Shown here: in pieces, positions 1-7,990 of the stretch
Numbering within the stretch: position 1 is the first letter of the stretch
Layout of the letters: each line of letters opens with the position of its first letter
Program-made: the position numbers and the translations under genes
Source: Streptomyces sp. NBC_00663
Lineage (GTDB): Bacteria > Actinomycetota > Actinomycetes > Streptomycetales > Streptomycetaceae
Length of the DNA: 64,000 nucleotides
Assembly: GCF_036226885.1 (NCBI RefSeq)
Contig: NZ_CP109027.1
Coordinates: forward strand, 434,001-498,000
Reading direction: 5' to 3'
The notes under the pieces: generated by a model
The model's database searches: none
What the model saw: the letters and a program-made list of their open reading frames with translations, nothing else
Told to the model about the DNA's origin: nothing

Positions 1-2
1 CG

Positions 3-165
3 CTCGCGTACCACCGGGCCGACGCTGCGACGGCCGTGCGGACCCTCCTCGACCTGCCCGAGCCACCCGCCGCGGTGTTCTGCTGCGCCGACGCGACGGC
101 CGAGGTCGCCCCGCACGCCGTACGGCCACGGCGTCTGTCCGTGCCGGTCCCGGTGAGGCGCTGCC
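3..165 (+). pseudogene. LacI-family regulator, C-terminal remnant (partial at window edge)
   Basis: Read from base 3, the translation contains a stretch (RADAATAVRTLLDLPEPP followed by AVFCCADATA) that matches the effector-domain segment of LacI-family repressors, where a helix leads to the 'PTAVFCANDxxA' strand. The usual continuation (ALGAL, then the DV.IIGFDD segment) is missing. After about 45 residues the frame runs into unrelated arginine-rich sequence and continues open far past a strong hairpin. This points to an internal deletion or frameshift near the 3' end. The 5' part lies outside the window, so it cannot be excluded that only the tail is abnormal. Confidence 0.45.
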
Positions 166-175
166 GAGGGGAACG

Positions 176-221
176 GATTCGGGGTTCAGGCGCCCTGTGC
201 GGGTGGCCTGAACCCCGAGTC
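176..221. terminator. Strong hairpin terminator between convergent genes
   Basis: Eleven bases (GGGGTTCAGGC, 181-191) are perfectly repeated in inverse at 206-216. Pairing extends outwards to 176/221 with one G-T pair, around a 14-base loop. It lies between the LacI remnant on the plus strand and the secreted-protein gene on the minus strand, so it can serve both directions. There is no U-tract, which is usual for Streptomyces terminators. Confidence 0.75.
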
Positions 222-239
222 GTAGGCCGATCAGATGGC

Positions 240-674
240 TCACGGCCGCCGGATAGGCCGGCAGAGCAGGTCCTTGAGATTGCCGTCGTCGAGGCAGACG
301 CGCACGAACGCGGCTCCGCCGGGGACATCGGCCGGCACGACGAAGCTGGTGTAGTTCTTGGTCGTGCCGCAAGCCGTGTCGGAAGAGGCGGATCCCGCCG
401 AGCCCAGCTTCGCGCCGGCGGCGTCGTAGGTGTACACCCAGGTACGTCGGCAGTACTCAGGGCCGGCCGCGCTCACCGACTTGTGCGTCCCCGTCACCGC
501 GACCGACCGGTTGTACCAGGTGACCGTGCCCGTCGTCCATGTGTTCCCGACCGCGATGGGCTCGAAGGCAGTGACGGGGTAGGCGGAGGTCTGAGCGCCG
601 GCGGCGGGAGCGCCCAGCAAGGTGCCCGCGGTCAGCACGACGGAACCGAGCGCGGCGGCGAGATGAGTCTGCAT
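240..674 (-). CDS. Small secreted protein, unknown function
   Basis: This encodes 144 residues. It starts with a clear Sec signal peptide (MQTHLAAALGSVVLTAGTLL, then an AGA|Q-type cleavage site near residue 27). The ATG at 674 was chosen over an upstream start because it places the signal peptide at the N-terminus and has a GGAG four bases upstream. The mature part is rich in Thr, Ser, Val and Tyr with four cysteines (EYC, TAC, RVC, LLC), which suggests a small extracellular beta-rich fold with two disulfides. I do not recognise the family. It stands alone between the terminator and a DUF5937 regulator gene transcribed the same way. Its export is well supported, but its role is unknown. Confidence 0.8.
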   Translation of the reverse strand: MQTHLAAALGSVVLTAGTLLGAPAAGAQTSAYPVTAFEPIAVGNTWTTGTVTWYNRSVAVTGTHKSVSAAGPEYCRRTWVYTYDAAGAKLGSAGSASSDTACGTTKNYTSFVVPADVPGGAAFVRVCLDDGNLKDLLCRPIRRP

Positions 675-843
675 GTGTTCTCCAGGGTGAGGGGAGCCGG
701 TTGCGACGCCACATCCTGGACGGGCCTCCCACCTGCGGCCCACCTCTTAAGGCACGGCTTAAAGGGGCGCCGTGACGGCCGGTGCGGCGGCCGGGCCCGC
801 CCGCCGTGGCCGCGGTTCGTCGGCAACGGCACCCGCTCGGGGA

Positions 844-1845
844 TCACCCCTGTGTCAGGGTGCCGGTCCGCAACAGGGCCAGTCCGAGCGGGGTGATGAG
901 GTGCAGCACGGACCCGCCCCGGCGGCTGGTGGTGATGAGGTCCGTGTTCCGCAGCACGGTCGCGTGCTGACTGGCCGCCGCGGCCGTGACGTTGAGGCGG
1001 CGTGCCAGCTCGGTCGTCGTGCACCCTTCCGCCGTCACCTGTAGGGCGGCAGCTCGCGTACGGCCGAGCAGGGACTCCAGGTTTCGGACGGTGGAGTCGT
1101 CCGGTTCGCCCGGCCCGGTACCGGTCAGCGGCCGGCGCAGGGCCGGCACCGTCAGCCGGGGTGGCTGGGTGGTGTCCAGCGGATCCCACAGAAAGCTCAC
1201 CGGGAGCTTCGAGAAAACCGTGGGCGTGATGATCAACCCCCTTCCCCGCAGGCGCACTTCGACCTGTCGCGGGTAGGGAGCCTCCAGCACGGGCGGACGC
1301 CAGCGGACCAGAGGTGGGCAGATCGAGCGCAGCAGCAGATCGATGCCGCCCTCCAACACCAGGTTCGCGCAACGGGTGGACAGCGCGACCAGCTCGGACC
1401 GCCCTTGATGCCAGTAGGGCTCCACGGTCAGCCGATGGCAGGCCCGCACGGCCTCGGCGAGCTCCCGCCGCGCGTCGCGGCCCCCCTCGGACACGCGTCT
1501 GGCCCATGGCAGGTGTGCGGGGTGGAAGTCGAGACCTTCGAACTCGCGTCGCAACCTGGCCGCTGGGGTGTGCAGCAGGTTGTCCACGGCGTGGTCGAGA
1601 GAAGACACGTCTCCCATCAGCGCCAGCAGATCAAGCCCGGGACCGCGCACCGGAACCAGAGACGTCAGGGGGCGCGTGTCCGCTCCCATCCGGCCCGCGA
1701 CCGCCGCCCGCCACGAACGCAGGTGAGGAAGGTCCCGCTTCTCCCTCAGCAGCTCCAAGCTGTAGTAGATCTCCGCCGCGACGCCGATCGTCGCGGCCAC
1801 CCGGGTCCGGGCGAGGTCTTCTGCCGTGAAGTGAACGCGTAACAC
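844..1845 (-). CDS. ArsR-type winged-helix regulator with DUF5937 domain; TTA codon at position 2
   Basis: A protein of 333 residues. The C-terminal ~80 residues form a winged helix of ArsR type (CTTTELARRLNVTAAAASQH, then a wing with TTSRRGGSVLHLITPLG). The long N-terminal part matches the actinomycete DUF5937 domain, which normally begins with an LRIHFTAEDLARVR-like segment; here it reads LRVHFTAEDLARTR. I chose the GTG at 1845 because the family starts there and AGGGGG lies seven bases upstream; another GTG exists at 1863. The leucine codon right after the start is TTA (1840-1842), the only TTA I found in an intact gene of this window. In Streptomyces that makes translation depend on the bldA tRNA, so this regulator is probably made late in growth. 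Its targets are unknown. Confidence 0.88.
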   Translation of the reverse strand: MLRVHFTAEDLARTRVAATIGVAAEIYYSLELLREKRDLPHLRSWRAAVAGRMGADTRPLTSLVPVRGPGLDLLALMGDVSSLDHAVDNLLHTPAARLRREFEGLDFHPAHLPWARRVSEGGRDARRELAEAVRACHRLTVEPYWHQGRSELVALSTRCANLVLEGGIDLLLRSICPPLVRWRPPVLEAPYPRQVEVRLRGRGLIITPTVFSKLPVSFLWDPLDTTQPPRLTVPALRRPLTGTGPGEPDDSTVRNLESLLGRTRAAALQVTAEGCTTTELARRLNVTAAAASQHATVLRNTDLITTSRRGGSVLHLITPLGLALLRTGTLTQG

Positions 1846-2054
1846 CAACTGGCCCCCTGTCACCGCGACAGAGCGCGTGACCGCACCCTCAGCATGCCTT
1901 TACCCGGCGCACCCCAGGAGGCACTCCCGAGACAGGAGCCGCCGCGGCGCATCTGCCGGCGCGCTGAGGCAGTACCTCCAGCAGGCGCACCGGCGGCCGA
2001 CGTTGACGAGTCCTACGAGGATCGCATCCCGCCAACAGCCCTATGCCGGCAGGA

Positions 2055-2462
2055 TCACTGGTCGATCTTCCTCAGCAGGTGCAGCAGTGTGTCCCGCTCC
2101 GCATTCGACAGCACGCCGAAGCATTCCGCGAGGACCTCGTCGGCGATCGCATGACCGGCCGTCAGGACCCGTTCGCCCTCGGCGGTGAGATGGTGCTCGA
2201 TGCGCCGCCCGTGACCCGGGCGCCGTTCCAGCAGCCCCTGGGCCGCCAGCCGGCCGGCGAGCGTACCGAACGCCTGCTCGGTCTGGAAGGTGGCCGCCGC
2301 CAGTTCCCGGGCACTGGCCCCCGGCGTACGGGCGACCGCCCGCAACGCGTCCCACTGGGCGAGGGTGCTGCCGACGGCGGCGAGGCGGCTGTCCAGTGTC
2401 CGGTGCTGCCGGTACTGGGCCGCCTTCACGGCCCGCCCGAGGATCTGCAAGTCTGCGGCCAT
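2055..2462 (-). CDS. MarR-family transcriptional regulator
   Basis: This is a 135-residue protein of ordinary MarR length. The winged-helix core is visible as ASARELAAATFQTEQAFGTL (recognition region) followed by a basic wing, RRPGHGRRIEHHLTAEGERVL. The N- and C-terminal helices would form the dimer interface. The ATG at 2462 is preferred; a GTG three codons upstream is possible. It diverges from the alpha/beta hydrolase gene at 2527, and the 64-base gap is almost filled by a long inverted repeat. By analogy with other MarR pairs it probably represses both genes until a small aromatic or lipophilic ligand binds. Confidence 0.92.
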   Translation of the reverse strand: MAADLQILGRAVKAAQYRQHRTLDSRLAAVGSTLAQWDALRAVARTPGASARELAAATFQTEQAFGTLAGRLAAQGLLERRPGHGRRIEHHLTAEGERVLTAGHAIADEVLAECFGVLSNAERDTLLHLLRKIDQ

Positions 2463-2478
2463 GCCACCCACCCTAACA

Positions 2479-2518
2479 CTCTGACTAAACTTGTTTAATT
2501 AAACATGCTTAGTTAGAG
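2479..2518. promoter_or_regulatory. 40-bp inverted repeat, likely MarR operator
   Basis: The core TGTTTAATTAAACA (2492-2505) is a perfect palindrome. Pairing continues outwards to CTCTGACTAA on the left and TTAGTTAGAG on the right with only three mismatched pairs. The AT-rich character is exceptional in this GC-rich window. It lies exactly between the divergent MarR and hydrolase genes and probably overlaps both promoters, so one bound dimer or dimer pair could shut both. Confidence 0.8.
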
Positions 2519-2526
2519 TCCCGGGC

Positions 2527-3288
2527 ATGACCTCACACCTTGAACTCCTCGTGTCCGGCCCCGCTGACGCCCGCCCCGTCCTGATCCTGCACGGCGGAGG
2601 CGGCCCCTCGACCGTCGCCCCGATCGCCCAGCACTTCACCGCAGGCACCCACACCCTGCTCCCCACCCACCCCGGCTGGAACGGCACCCCCCGCCCCGCC
2701 GACTGCACCCGCATCAGCGACCTCGCAGCGCTCTACCTGCGTCTCCTGCGCGACCAGAATCTCTCCGACGTCCTCGTCATCGGCTCCTCACTCGGCGGCT
2801 GGATCGGCGCCGAAATGGCGGCGGCGGACACCGAGCGCCGCATCAGCCAACTCGCGCTCATCGACCCGGTCGGCATCCACGTCGAGGAGGAACCGGTCCA
2901 GGACTTCTTCGCCCTCGACGCCCGAGGCGTCGCCGAGCACGCCTACCACGACCCCGACCGCTTCTACGTCGACCCCGCAACCCTCCCGGCCGAACGCATC
3001 GCCGCCGTCCAGGCCAACATGCGGGCCCTGCGCCTCTTCTCCGGCGGCCCCGCGATGAGCGACCCCACCCTGCGCCGGCGCCTGGCCACCGTCACCGTGC
3101 CCACTCTGGTCCTGTGGGGCGAGAGCGACCGCATCGCCACCCCCGCCTACGGCAAGCACTACGCCGCCGCCATCCCGAACGCCCGCTTCGAGCTGATCGA
3201 CCGGGCCGGGCACCTGCCCCACCTCGAACAACCCGCCCCCACCTTCGCCCGGCTCGACGCCTTCGCCGCCCGGCAGCAACACCGCTGA
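2527..3288 (+). CDS. Alpha/beta-fold hydrolase
   Basis: This 253-residue hydrolase has a complete catalytic triad: the nucleophile serine in GSSLGG (about residue 89), the aspartate in LWGESDRIATP, and the histidine in DRAGHLPHLEQP near the C-terminus. The oxyanion-hole HGGGGP motif is at about residues 24-29. There is no signal peptide or membrane segment, so it is cytoplasmic. The length and cap region resemble small ester or C-C bond hydrolases, but the substrate cannot be read. Control by the adjacent MarR gene suggests a role against an exogenous small molecule or an aromatic metabolite. Confidence 0.92.
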   Translation: MTSHLELLVSGPADARPVLILHGGGGPSTVAPIAQHFTAGTHTLLPTHPGWNGTPRPADCTRISDLAALYLRLLRDQNLSDVLVIGSSLGGWIGAEMAAADTERRISQLALIDPVGIHVEEEPVQDFFALDARGVAEHAYHDPDRFYVDPATLPAERIAAVQANMRALRLFSGGPAMSDPTLRRRLATVTVPTLVLWGESDRIATPAYGKHYAAAIPNARFELIDRAGHLPHLEQPAPTFARLDAFAARQQHR

Positions 3289-3526
3289 GCAGTCCGAGCG
3301 GTGCCAGGAACCGTTTCCGCAGCGGCCGGCCCGGTCCACGCTCCAACTGGCCCTGCCTGAACGGCTACCGTGTGCGCACCCGAGGATCCACTGGCAGTGC
3401 GAGCAGACCGGCGATGCCGAGCCCGAGGCCGACTTCGCCGGCCCGAGAGCGGGATACCGCCGCAGGAGCGCTCGGGGAGCATGTCCGCAAGGTGTATGCG
3501 CCGCCACGGAGTTCGGAGTCCCAGCA

Positions 3527-4147
3527 GTGCTCTTTGACGTCAGCCGCAGTCAAGTCGCCGACATCTTCGGCAAGGACCGCATCGCGACGCTGCCCGCCTC
3601 CGCCTTCCCGCCCGCCACCGCGAACACGGAGGGCGCCCGTCTCCTAGAGAGGGTCGGCATCGCCACGGGGACACTCTGGCTGCGTGAGCCCGACGAGGAC
3701 ACCGGTCGACTGCCCCTCCTCCACGACGTCGTGAACGCCGAGCACTTCGTGGACGCGCCGGTGGGTGCGGGCGAGTGGCCCGTCGTCGGCTGGCTGCTCA
3801 ACGCCCATCTCGCCCTCGACCCCGTGTCCGGCAAGGTGTACGCGGTCGACAATGACGACGAGATCATCCAAGAGCTCCATACGGATGTCTCCTCCCTCGT
3901 GCACGTCACGGTCCAAGTCCAGCGCCTGCTGGAGGAGTTCACCTTCAGCGGCGGGAACGACGGCGACGAGGAAGCCGACTTCGAGCGTCTGAAACGGGAG
4001 ACAGAGCGGATCCGCCACGATACGAGCAGCGTTGACCCGCTCCCCTTCGAGCACGACGAGACCGTCTGGTGGGTGGTCTGCGACGAACTCGCCGCAGGGC
4101 AGCGGTTCCGGGGCGACAGTCCCGGTGCCCGCTCGCTTTACGGGTGA
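3527..4147 (+). CDS. SUKH-4-family immunity-type protein (orphan)
   Basis: This encodes 206 residues starting from GTG. The sequence pattern (DRIATLPASAFPP, a central GEWPVVGWLLNAHLALDP strand pair, VYAVDNDDEIIQELHTDVSSLVHVTVQ, and an acidic C-terminus) is that of SUKH-4 proteins in Streptomyces. SUKH proteins often act as immunity factors for polymorphic or contact-dependent toxins and bind nuclease domains through an acidic face. No toxin gene lies next to it: the neighbours are a hydrolase and a methyltransferase. It is therefore either an orphan immunity gene or a family member with another role. Reading could start a little upstream, but no better start codon with a ribosome site is visible. 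Confidence 0.82.
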   Translation: MLFDVSRSQVADIFGKDRIATLPASAFPPATANTEGARLLERVGIATGTLWLREPDEDTGRLPLLHDVVNAEHFVDAPVGAGEWPVVGWLLNAHLALDPVSGKVYAVDNDDEIIQELHTDVSSLVHVTVQVQRLLEEFTFSGGNDGDEEADFERLKRETERIRHDTSSVDPLPFEHDETVWWVVCDELAAGQRFRGDSPGARSLYG

Positions 4148-4217
4148 TCATCGGGCGCGTGCATCCACAACGCACGGACCCGCCCTCCGGCGCCGCTGGG
4201 AGGGGATACTGCGGAAG

Positions 4218-4958
4218 GTGGCGACCTACAACCGCATCGGCGCGACCTACGCCCACACCCGGCGTCCGGACCCCCGCATCGCCGCCAGAATCCACCAAGC
4301 CCTCGGCGACGCCACCACTGTGATCAACGTCGGGGCCGGCACCGGCTCCTACGAACCATCAGAAACGGTGTGGGCCGTGGAACCCAGCACGGTGATGATC
4401 GCCCAGCGCCCGGCCGGATCCGCGCCTGCTCTTCAGGCATCCGCGGAGGCGATCCCCCTCGCCGACGGCTCGGCCGACGCTATGATGGCGCTGCTGACCG
4501 TGCACCACTGGGCCGACCTGGAAGCCGGCATCGCGGAGCTGCGCCGTATCGCCCGGCACCGGATCGTCATCCTCACCTTCGACCCCGCCGTCAACCGCCG
4601 GTTCTGGCTCCTGGACGAATACCTGCCCGAGGCAGCGGCGATCGGCGACACCCGAGCAGTCGCCCTCGACCGGCTCGTCACACTGCTGGGCGGCGCCCGC
4701 ATCGAGACGGTCCCCGTCCCGCACGACTGCACCGACGGATTCCTCGCCGCCTTCTGGCGCCGCCCCCAGGCCTACCTCGACCCCCATGTCCGGGCCGGAA
4801 TCTCACTGTTCGCCCGGATCAGCGACGACGTCATCCAGCCCGGCCTGGCCCGCCTCAACGACGACCTGGCCGCCGGCCGCTGGCACCACCGCCATGCCGA
4901 ACTCCTCCACCTCGAAACGCTCGACACCGGCTACCGGCTCCTCATCACCGACCTTTGA
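4218..4958 (+). CDS. Class I SAM-dependent methyltransferase
   Basis: A 246-residue protein beginning VATYNRIGATYAHTRRPDP, the usual N-terminus of small UbiE/Methyltransf_11-type enzymes. Motif I is VINVGAGTGSYEP, the acidic ribose-binding residue is in VWAVEPS, and the motif II/III region (ADGSADAMMALLTVHHWADL) is well conserved. I start at GTG 4218 because upstream sequence in the same frame is low-complexity and does not match the family. The substrate is not predictable; the C-terminal half with several aromatic residues may form the acceptor pocket. A TnpB remnant begins only eight bases after its stop codon, on the other strand. Confidence 0.88.
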   Translation: MATYNRIGATYAHTRRPDPRIAARIHQALGDATTVINVGAGTGSYEPSETVWAVEPSTVMIAQRPAGSAPALQASAEAIPLADGSADAMMALLTVHHWADLEAGIAELRRIARHRIVILTFDPAVNRRFWLLDEYLPEAAAIGDTRAVALDRLVTLLGGARIETVPVPHDCTDGFLAAFWRRPQAYLDPHVRAGISLFARISDDVIQPGLARLNDDLAAGRWHHRHAELLHLETLDTGYRLLITDL

Positions 4959-4965
4959 TTCCTGT

Positions 4966-5185
4966 CTACATCGCTGCGGCGGGTTTGACGGTTTTACCCG
5001 CCCTGCGACCGCACCTTCCGGCGGCCGGGACCTCCACGATGACGTGGCCGATCCGGTACAGGTGCAGGGTGTTCCGGGCCGCGTTCCGGTCGGCATTGCC
5101 GACGAAGCCGCAGTCGGGGTTCTTGCACACGAATTTCTCTGCGGCAGAAGCGCCCCACAGGCTGAACTTGATACTGCGGCCCCGT
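4966..5185 (-). pseudogene. tnpB: TnpB (IS200/IS605 or IS607 type) C-terminal remnant
   Basis: Reading the minus strand from about 5185 gives SIKFSLWGASAAEKFVC, then KNPDCGFVGNADRNAARN and TLHLYRIGHVIVEV, ending at a stop at 4966. This is the 3' end of TnpB: the second half of the zinc ribbon (C-x4-C) and the third RuvC catalytic aspartate in the NADRNAARN motif. Upstream the frame is closed by TGA and the remaining ~300 codons are absent, so the nuclease is dead. TnpB genes carry their guide (omega) RNA at the 3' end, which here would fall in the methyltransferase gene. This suggests the old right end of the element was at or just beside 4958. Confidence 0.75.
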
Positions 5186-5315
5186 GCTCATGCGCGGGTC
5201 AGAGCAGTTCCGAGATGGCCTTCACCATCCGGCCTGAAGGCCGGAGCACTGGCCAAGAACACAGGTAGAGCCAACGCGACCAGCTCACCGCCCGGCAGGT
5301 ACACGTTGGCGCAGG

Positions 5316-5669
5316 TCAGCGGCCGGGCCTCAGGCGATCGACCCAGCGGCCAAGGCCCCGTCGTGACCGGCGGGGTTGCCGCCGGATCTGTCGACGACCT
5401 TCCGTTGCCGCCTCTCCGGCTTCGCCTGGACGGCGCCCCCAGTGGTCGTCGGGCAGCAGGAGCGGTGCCTTGCGCTCTGCCTGAGCGCTGATCTCGACAT
5501 GGGATTCGTGAGCGGTGACGCGGAACGCCTCCTCGTACGAGGCCAGGGCCGCACTCATGGCGCCGCCTGCAAGACCCCGGCGGCGCACACGTGAAGCCAG
5601 CCAGGTGAAGGCCCCCAAGACCGCGGCAAGACCACCGATCAGGATCAGGAACGGCCAGAACGCATCCAT
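5316..5669 (-). CDS. Small single-pass membrane protein
   Basis: This encodes 117 residues starting MDAFWPFLILIGGLAAVLGA, which forms one N-terminal transmembrane helix followed by the positive-inside sequence SRVRRRGLAGG. The middle (AALASYEEAFRVTAHESHVEI) is an amphipathic helix. This arrangement is common in short uncharacterised Streptomyces proteins of 80-100 residues. The last ~35 residues are arginine-rich and look like out-of-frame coding, so the original stop may have been lost by a small frameshift. Its function is unknown. Confidence 0.7.
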   Translation of the reverse strand: MDAFWPFLILIGGLAAVLGAFTWLASRVRRRGLAGGAMSAALASYEEAFRVTAHESHVEISAQAERKAPLLLPDDHWGRRPGEAGEAATEGRRQIRRQPRRSRRGLGRWVDRLRPGR

Positions 5670-5705
5670 GGACGCGAGCCTAATGGCCGACGTGATGCTC
5701 CGGTC

Positions 5706-6293
5706 CTAGACAGGTGTGGTCCTGACCGGCCATGCCCCGCGGCCCAACAGATCGAGGACGAGGGCCGCGATGTTCCACGCGTCGTCCTCGCCTCGGTGAT
5801 GACGTCCCTCCAGAGGCAGTCCGGCGATCTCCAGAGCCTGCGCCATGCCCGGCTTCCTGCGCAGCCCGTACGCCTCGGTGAAGACGGCCTTGGCGTTGGT
5901 GTGGGTGCGTTCCGTCGGATAGCCGAACGGATAGGCCACCCCGTCAGCCTGACTCTGTCGAGCGAACTGCCGACGGTCGTACTCGCCCCAACTCGCCCAG
6001 CAGCGCTCCCCCGCACCGTACTCCTCGACAAGGATCCGGCACGCCTCGGCGAAGCTGACCCCCCGTTCCACCTCGGCCTGCGTCAGACCGGTCAGCTCGG
6101 TGCAGAAGTCACTCACCGCCGACCGGACAGGGCGGACCAAGAGACGGTGCCGGGACACCCGGCGCACTGCCGACACGTCCACGACGGTGAGCCCGATCTC
6201 GATGATCTCATTCACGGCACCGGGCGGTGGCTGGCCGTCCCAGCAGGTGGCTTCCACATCGATGACGTTCAACAGGGCGGGTTGGTGGGGCAT
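5706..6293 (-). CDS. DEDDh-type 3'-5' exonuclease
   Basis: A 195-residue exonuclease of the RNase T/DnaQ superfamily. ExoI is LLNVIDVEATCW (catalytic D and E), ExoII lies near NEIIEIGLTVVDV to WGEYDRRQF, and ExoIII is HHRGEDDAWNIA, where the histidine marks the DEDDh class. It resembles stand-alone eukaryotic-type ERI-1-like or KapD-like exonucleases rather than the polymerase proofreading subunit. I start at ATG 6293 (MPHQPALLNV), which puts the catalytic strand at the usual distance; a start at 6329 would add 12 residues. It probably trims RNA or single-stranded DNA 3' ends. It diverges from the HEAT-repeat gene. Confidence 0.88.
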   Translation of the reverse strand: MPHQPALLNVIDVEATCWDGQPPPGAVNEIIEIGLTVVDVSAVRRVSRHRLLVRPVRSAVSDFCTELTGLTQAEVERGVSFAEACRILVEEYGAGERCWASWGEYDRRQFARQSQADGVAYPFGYPTERTHTNAKAVFTEAYGLRRKPGMAQALEIAGLPLEGRHHRGEDDAWNIAALVLDLLGRGAWPVRTTPV

Positions 6294-6387
6294 GGAGCGA
6301 GGGTAGGGATGCGCGTCCGCGTCCGGCACCTCGTTTTCGCCCGCCGAACTCCCGCCACCAGGTGCCCCGTTGCTAGGCTCCCGGTCC

Positions 6388-7266
6388 GTGAGCCTCCCGC
6401 CCTCGACCGACTGGGCCGGGCTGTACCACGCCTACGGCCGGGCCGCGGACGTCCCAGGGCAGTTGGCGGCTCTGTCCGCTGCCGACCCCGCCGTACGTCG
6501 TGCGGCCGGATCGGCCCTCGTCGGCAGCGTCTGCCACCAGGGCACCCGCTGGCCCGCGAGCGCGCCCGCGGTGCCTGCGCTCGTCGCCCTCGTCGACACT
6601 CCCTCGACACCCGCCCGGGGCACCGTCCTGCACATGCTGCACGCCGTCGCCGTCGGCGACCTGCGTGATGACGAACTGCCGTTCAACCCCACGCGAGCCT
6701 TCGCCAAGGCCGACGGGGTACGCCCGCCGGACGAGGACGCGGTGCTCCGTGTTCTCTTCGAGGAGGAGGACCCGGACGTCGATGCCGTCGCCGACGTGGC
6801 CGACGCCGTGGCCGTGCACTGGGCCGCGGAGGCCTACCGCGCGGCCGAGCGCCACACGGCGTCCTTCCTGACGTGGCTGCGCGATCCCGACCCCGCCGTG
6901 GTGACCCTCGCGGCGGCGTTGCTGGTCTGGTTCGCCCCGATGCCGGGGGTGTCGGGCGCGCTGGCCGCCGTGCCGAGTGACACCGCCGACGCCCGGGCAT
7001 CGGCGAACCTCGCGCTGGCCCACCTGCCCGGCCACCCCGGCTCCGATGAACTCGCCGCCCTGACGACGGGCCTTGCCTCGCACCACGAGGCGGTACGGGT
7101 CACGGCCGCCGTCGCCCTGGCCCGCCGACAGGCGACGGCACTGCCGGACGCCGCACTGACCGTCCTCGTGCACGCCGACGCGGTCGAGGTCTCCGGCACC
7201 GTTCGAGGGTGGGACCGTTCCCTGCGGGGCCACGTCGCGGTGGCGCTGCGTCGCCTGGGCCTGTAG
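6388..7266 (+). CDS. HEAT-repeat protein
   Basis: This is a 292-residue protein made of alanine- and leucine-rich helical pairs such as AADPAVRRAAGSALVGSV, DPDPAVVTLAAALLVWF and SHHEAVRVTAAVALARRQ. These are HEAT or PBS-lyase-type alpha-solenoid repeats. There is no catalytic motif and no membrane segment. I prefer GTG 6388 over the TTG at 6370 because TAGGCT (6374-6379) looks like a -10 box placed for leaderless transcription from that GTG. It is probably a protein-protein interaction scaffold; partners are unknown. Confidence 0.85.
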   Translation: MSLPPSTDWAGLYHAYGRAADVPGQLAALSAADPAVRRAAGSALVGSVCHQGTRWPASAPAVPALVALVDTPSTPARGTVLHMLHAVAVGDLRDDELPFNPTRAFAKADGVRPPDEDAVLRVLFEEEDPDVDAVADVADAVAVHWAAEAYRAAERHTASFLTWLRDPDPAVVTLAAALLVWFAPMPGVSGALAAVPSDTADARASANLALAHLPGHPGSDELAALTTGLASHHEAVRVTAAVALARRQATALPDAALTVLVHADAVEVSGTVRGWDRSLRGHVAVALRRLGL

Positions 7267-7412
7267 CCGCCTTCGCATGAACGGGCGGAGCGCCGCTCCT
7301 GCCGGCATCGCCGCACCGTACGCGAGCAGCAGCATCGCTGTCCGGCGGCCAACGCGCAGGAACGCGCCCTCACTTCTTGATCGCGGGACTGTCAGCCGTA
7401 CAGACTGCACCG

Positions 7413-7946
7413 GTGAGTCCCGAACTTCCCGCCTTCCGCTATCACCCCGATCCGCTCGCCAGCGGCTCCATCCGCGCGAGCGCGGAGACCTGCGCGTGCT
7501 GCGGCCGAGCCATGGGGTGGATCTACACCGCGACCTTCTACACCGCCCACGAGGTCAGTGGACCCTTCTGCCCGTGGTGCATCGCAGACGGCAGCGCGGC
7601 GGCACGGTTCGACGGCGAGTTCATGGACGCGTACGGACTCGACGGCGTCAGCGAGCAGATCCTCCATGAGGTCAGCCGCCGCACCCCCGGCTTTCACGCC
7701 TGGCAGGATCCGCACTGGCTCGTCCACTGCCACGACGCAGCCGCCTTCATCGGTGAGGTCGGATACACCGAACTGGCAGCCCACCCCGAGGCCCTCGACC
7801 AGCTCAGGCAGGACCTGCGCATCGGTGGTTGGCACGACCCGGCCCAACTCGAGCAGTTCCTCACCCACCTCGGCGAAGCCGCCACCGCGATGCTCTTCCG
7901 CTGCACCATCTGCGGCACCCACCTCGCCTACGTCGACGCCTCGTGA
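7413..7946 (+). CDS. CbrC-family (UPF0167) protein
   Basis: A 177-residue protein that begins LPAFRYHPDPLASGSI, the signature opening of the CbrC/UPF0167 family. It carries three CxxC-type pairs (CACCGRAMG, FCPWCIADG, FRCTICGTH), which can bind zinc. E. coli CbrC is linked to colicin E2 tolerance through the CreBC regulon, but the biochemical role is not known. The GTG at 7413 was taken as start because the family N-terminus follows immediately. It stands between a HEAT-repeat gene and an unknown gene on the other strand. Confidence 0.87.
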   Translation: MSPELPAFRYHPDPLASGSIRASAETCACCGRAMGWIYTATFYTAHEVSGPFCPWCIADGSAAARFDGEFMDAYGLDGVSEQILHEVSRRTPGFHAWQDPHWLVHCHDAAAFIGEVGYTELAAHPEALDQLRQDLRIGGWHDPAQLEQFLTHLGEAATAMLFRCTICGTHLAYVDAS

Positions 7947-7990
7947 CCGCCGCTGAACATGGTCGTGGTGAGTGCGTAACGCCGGCCATG

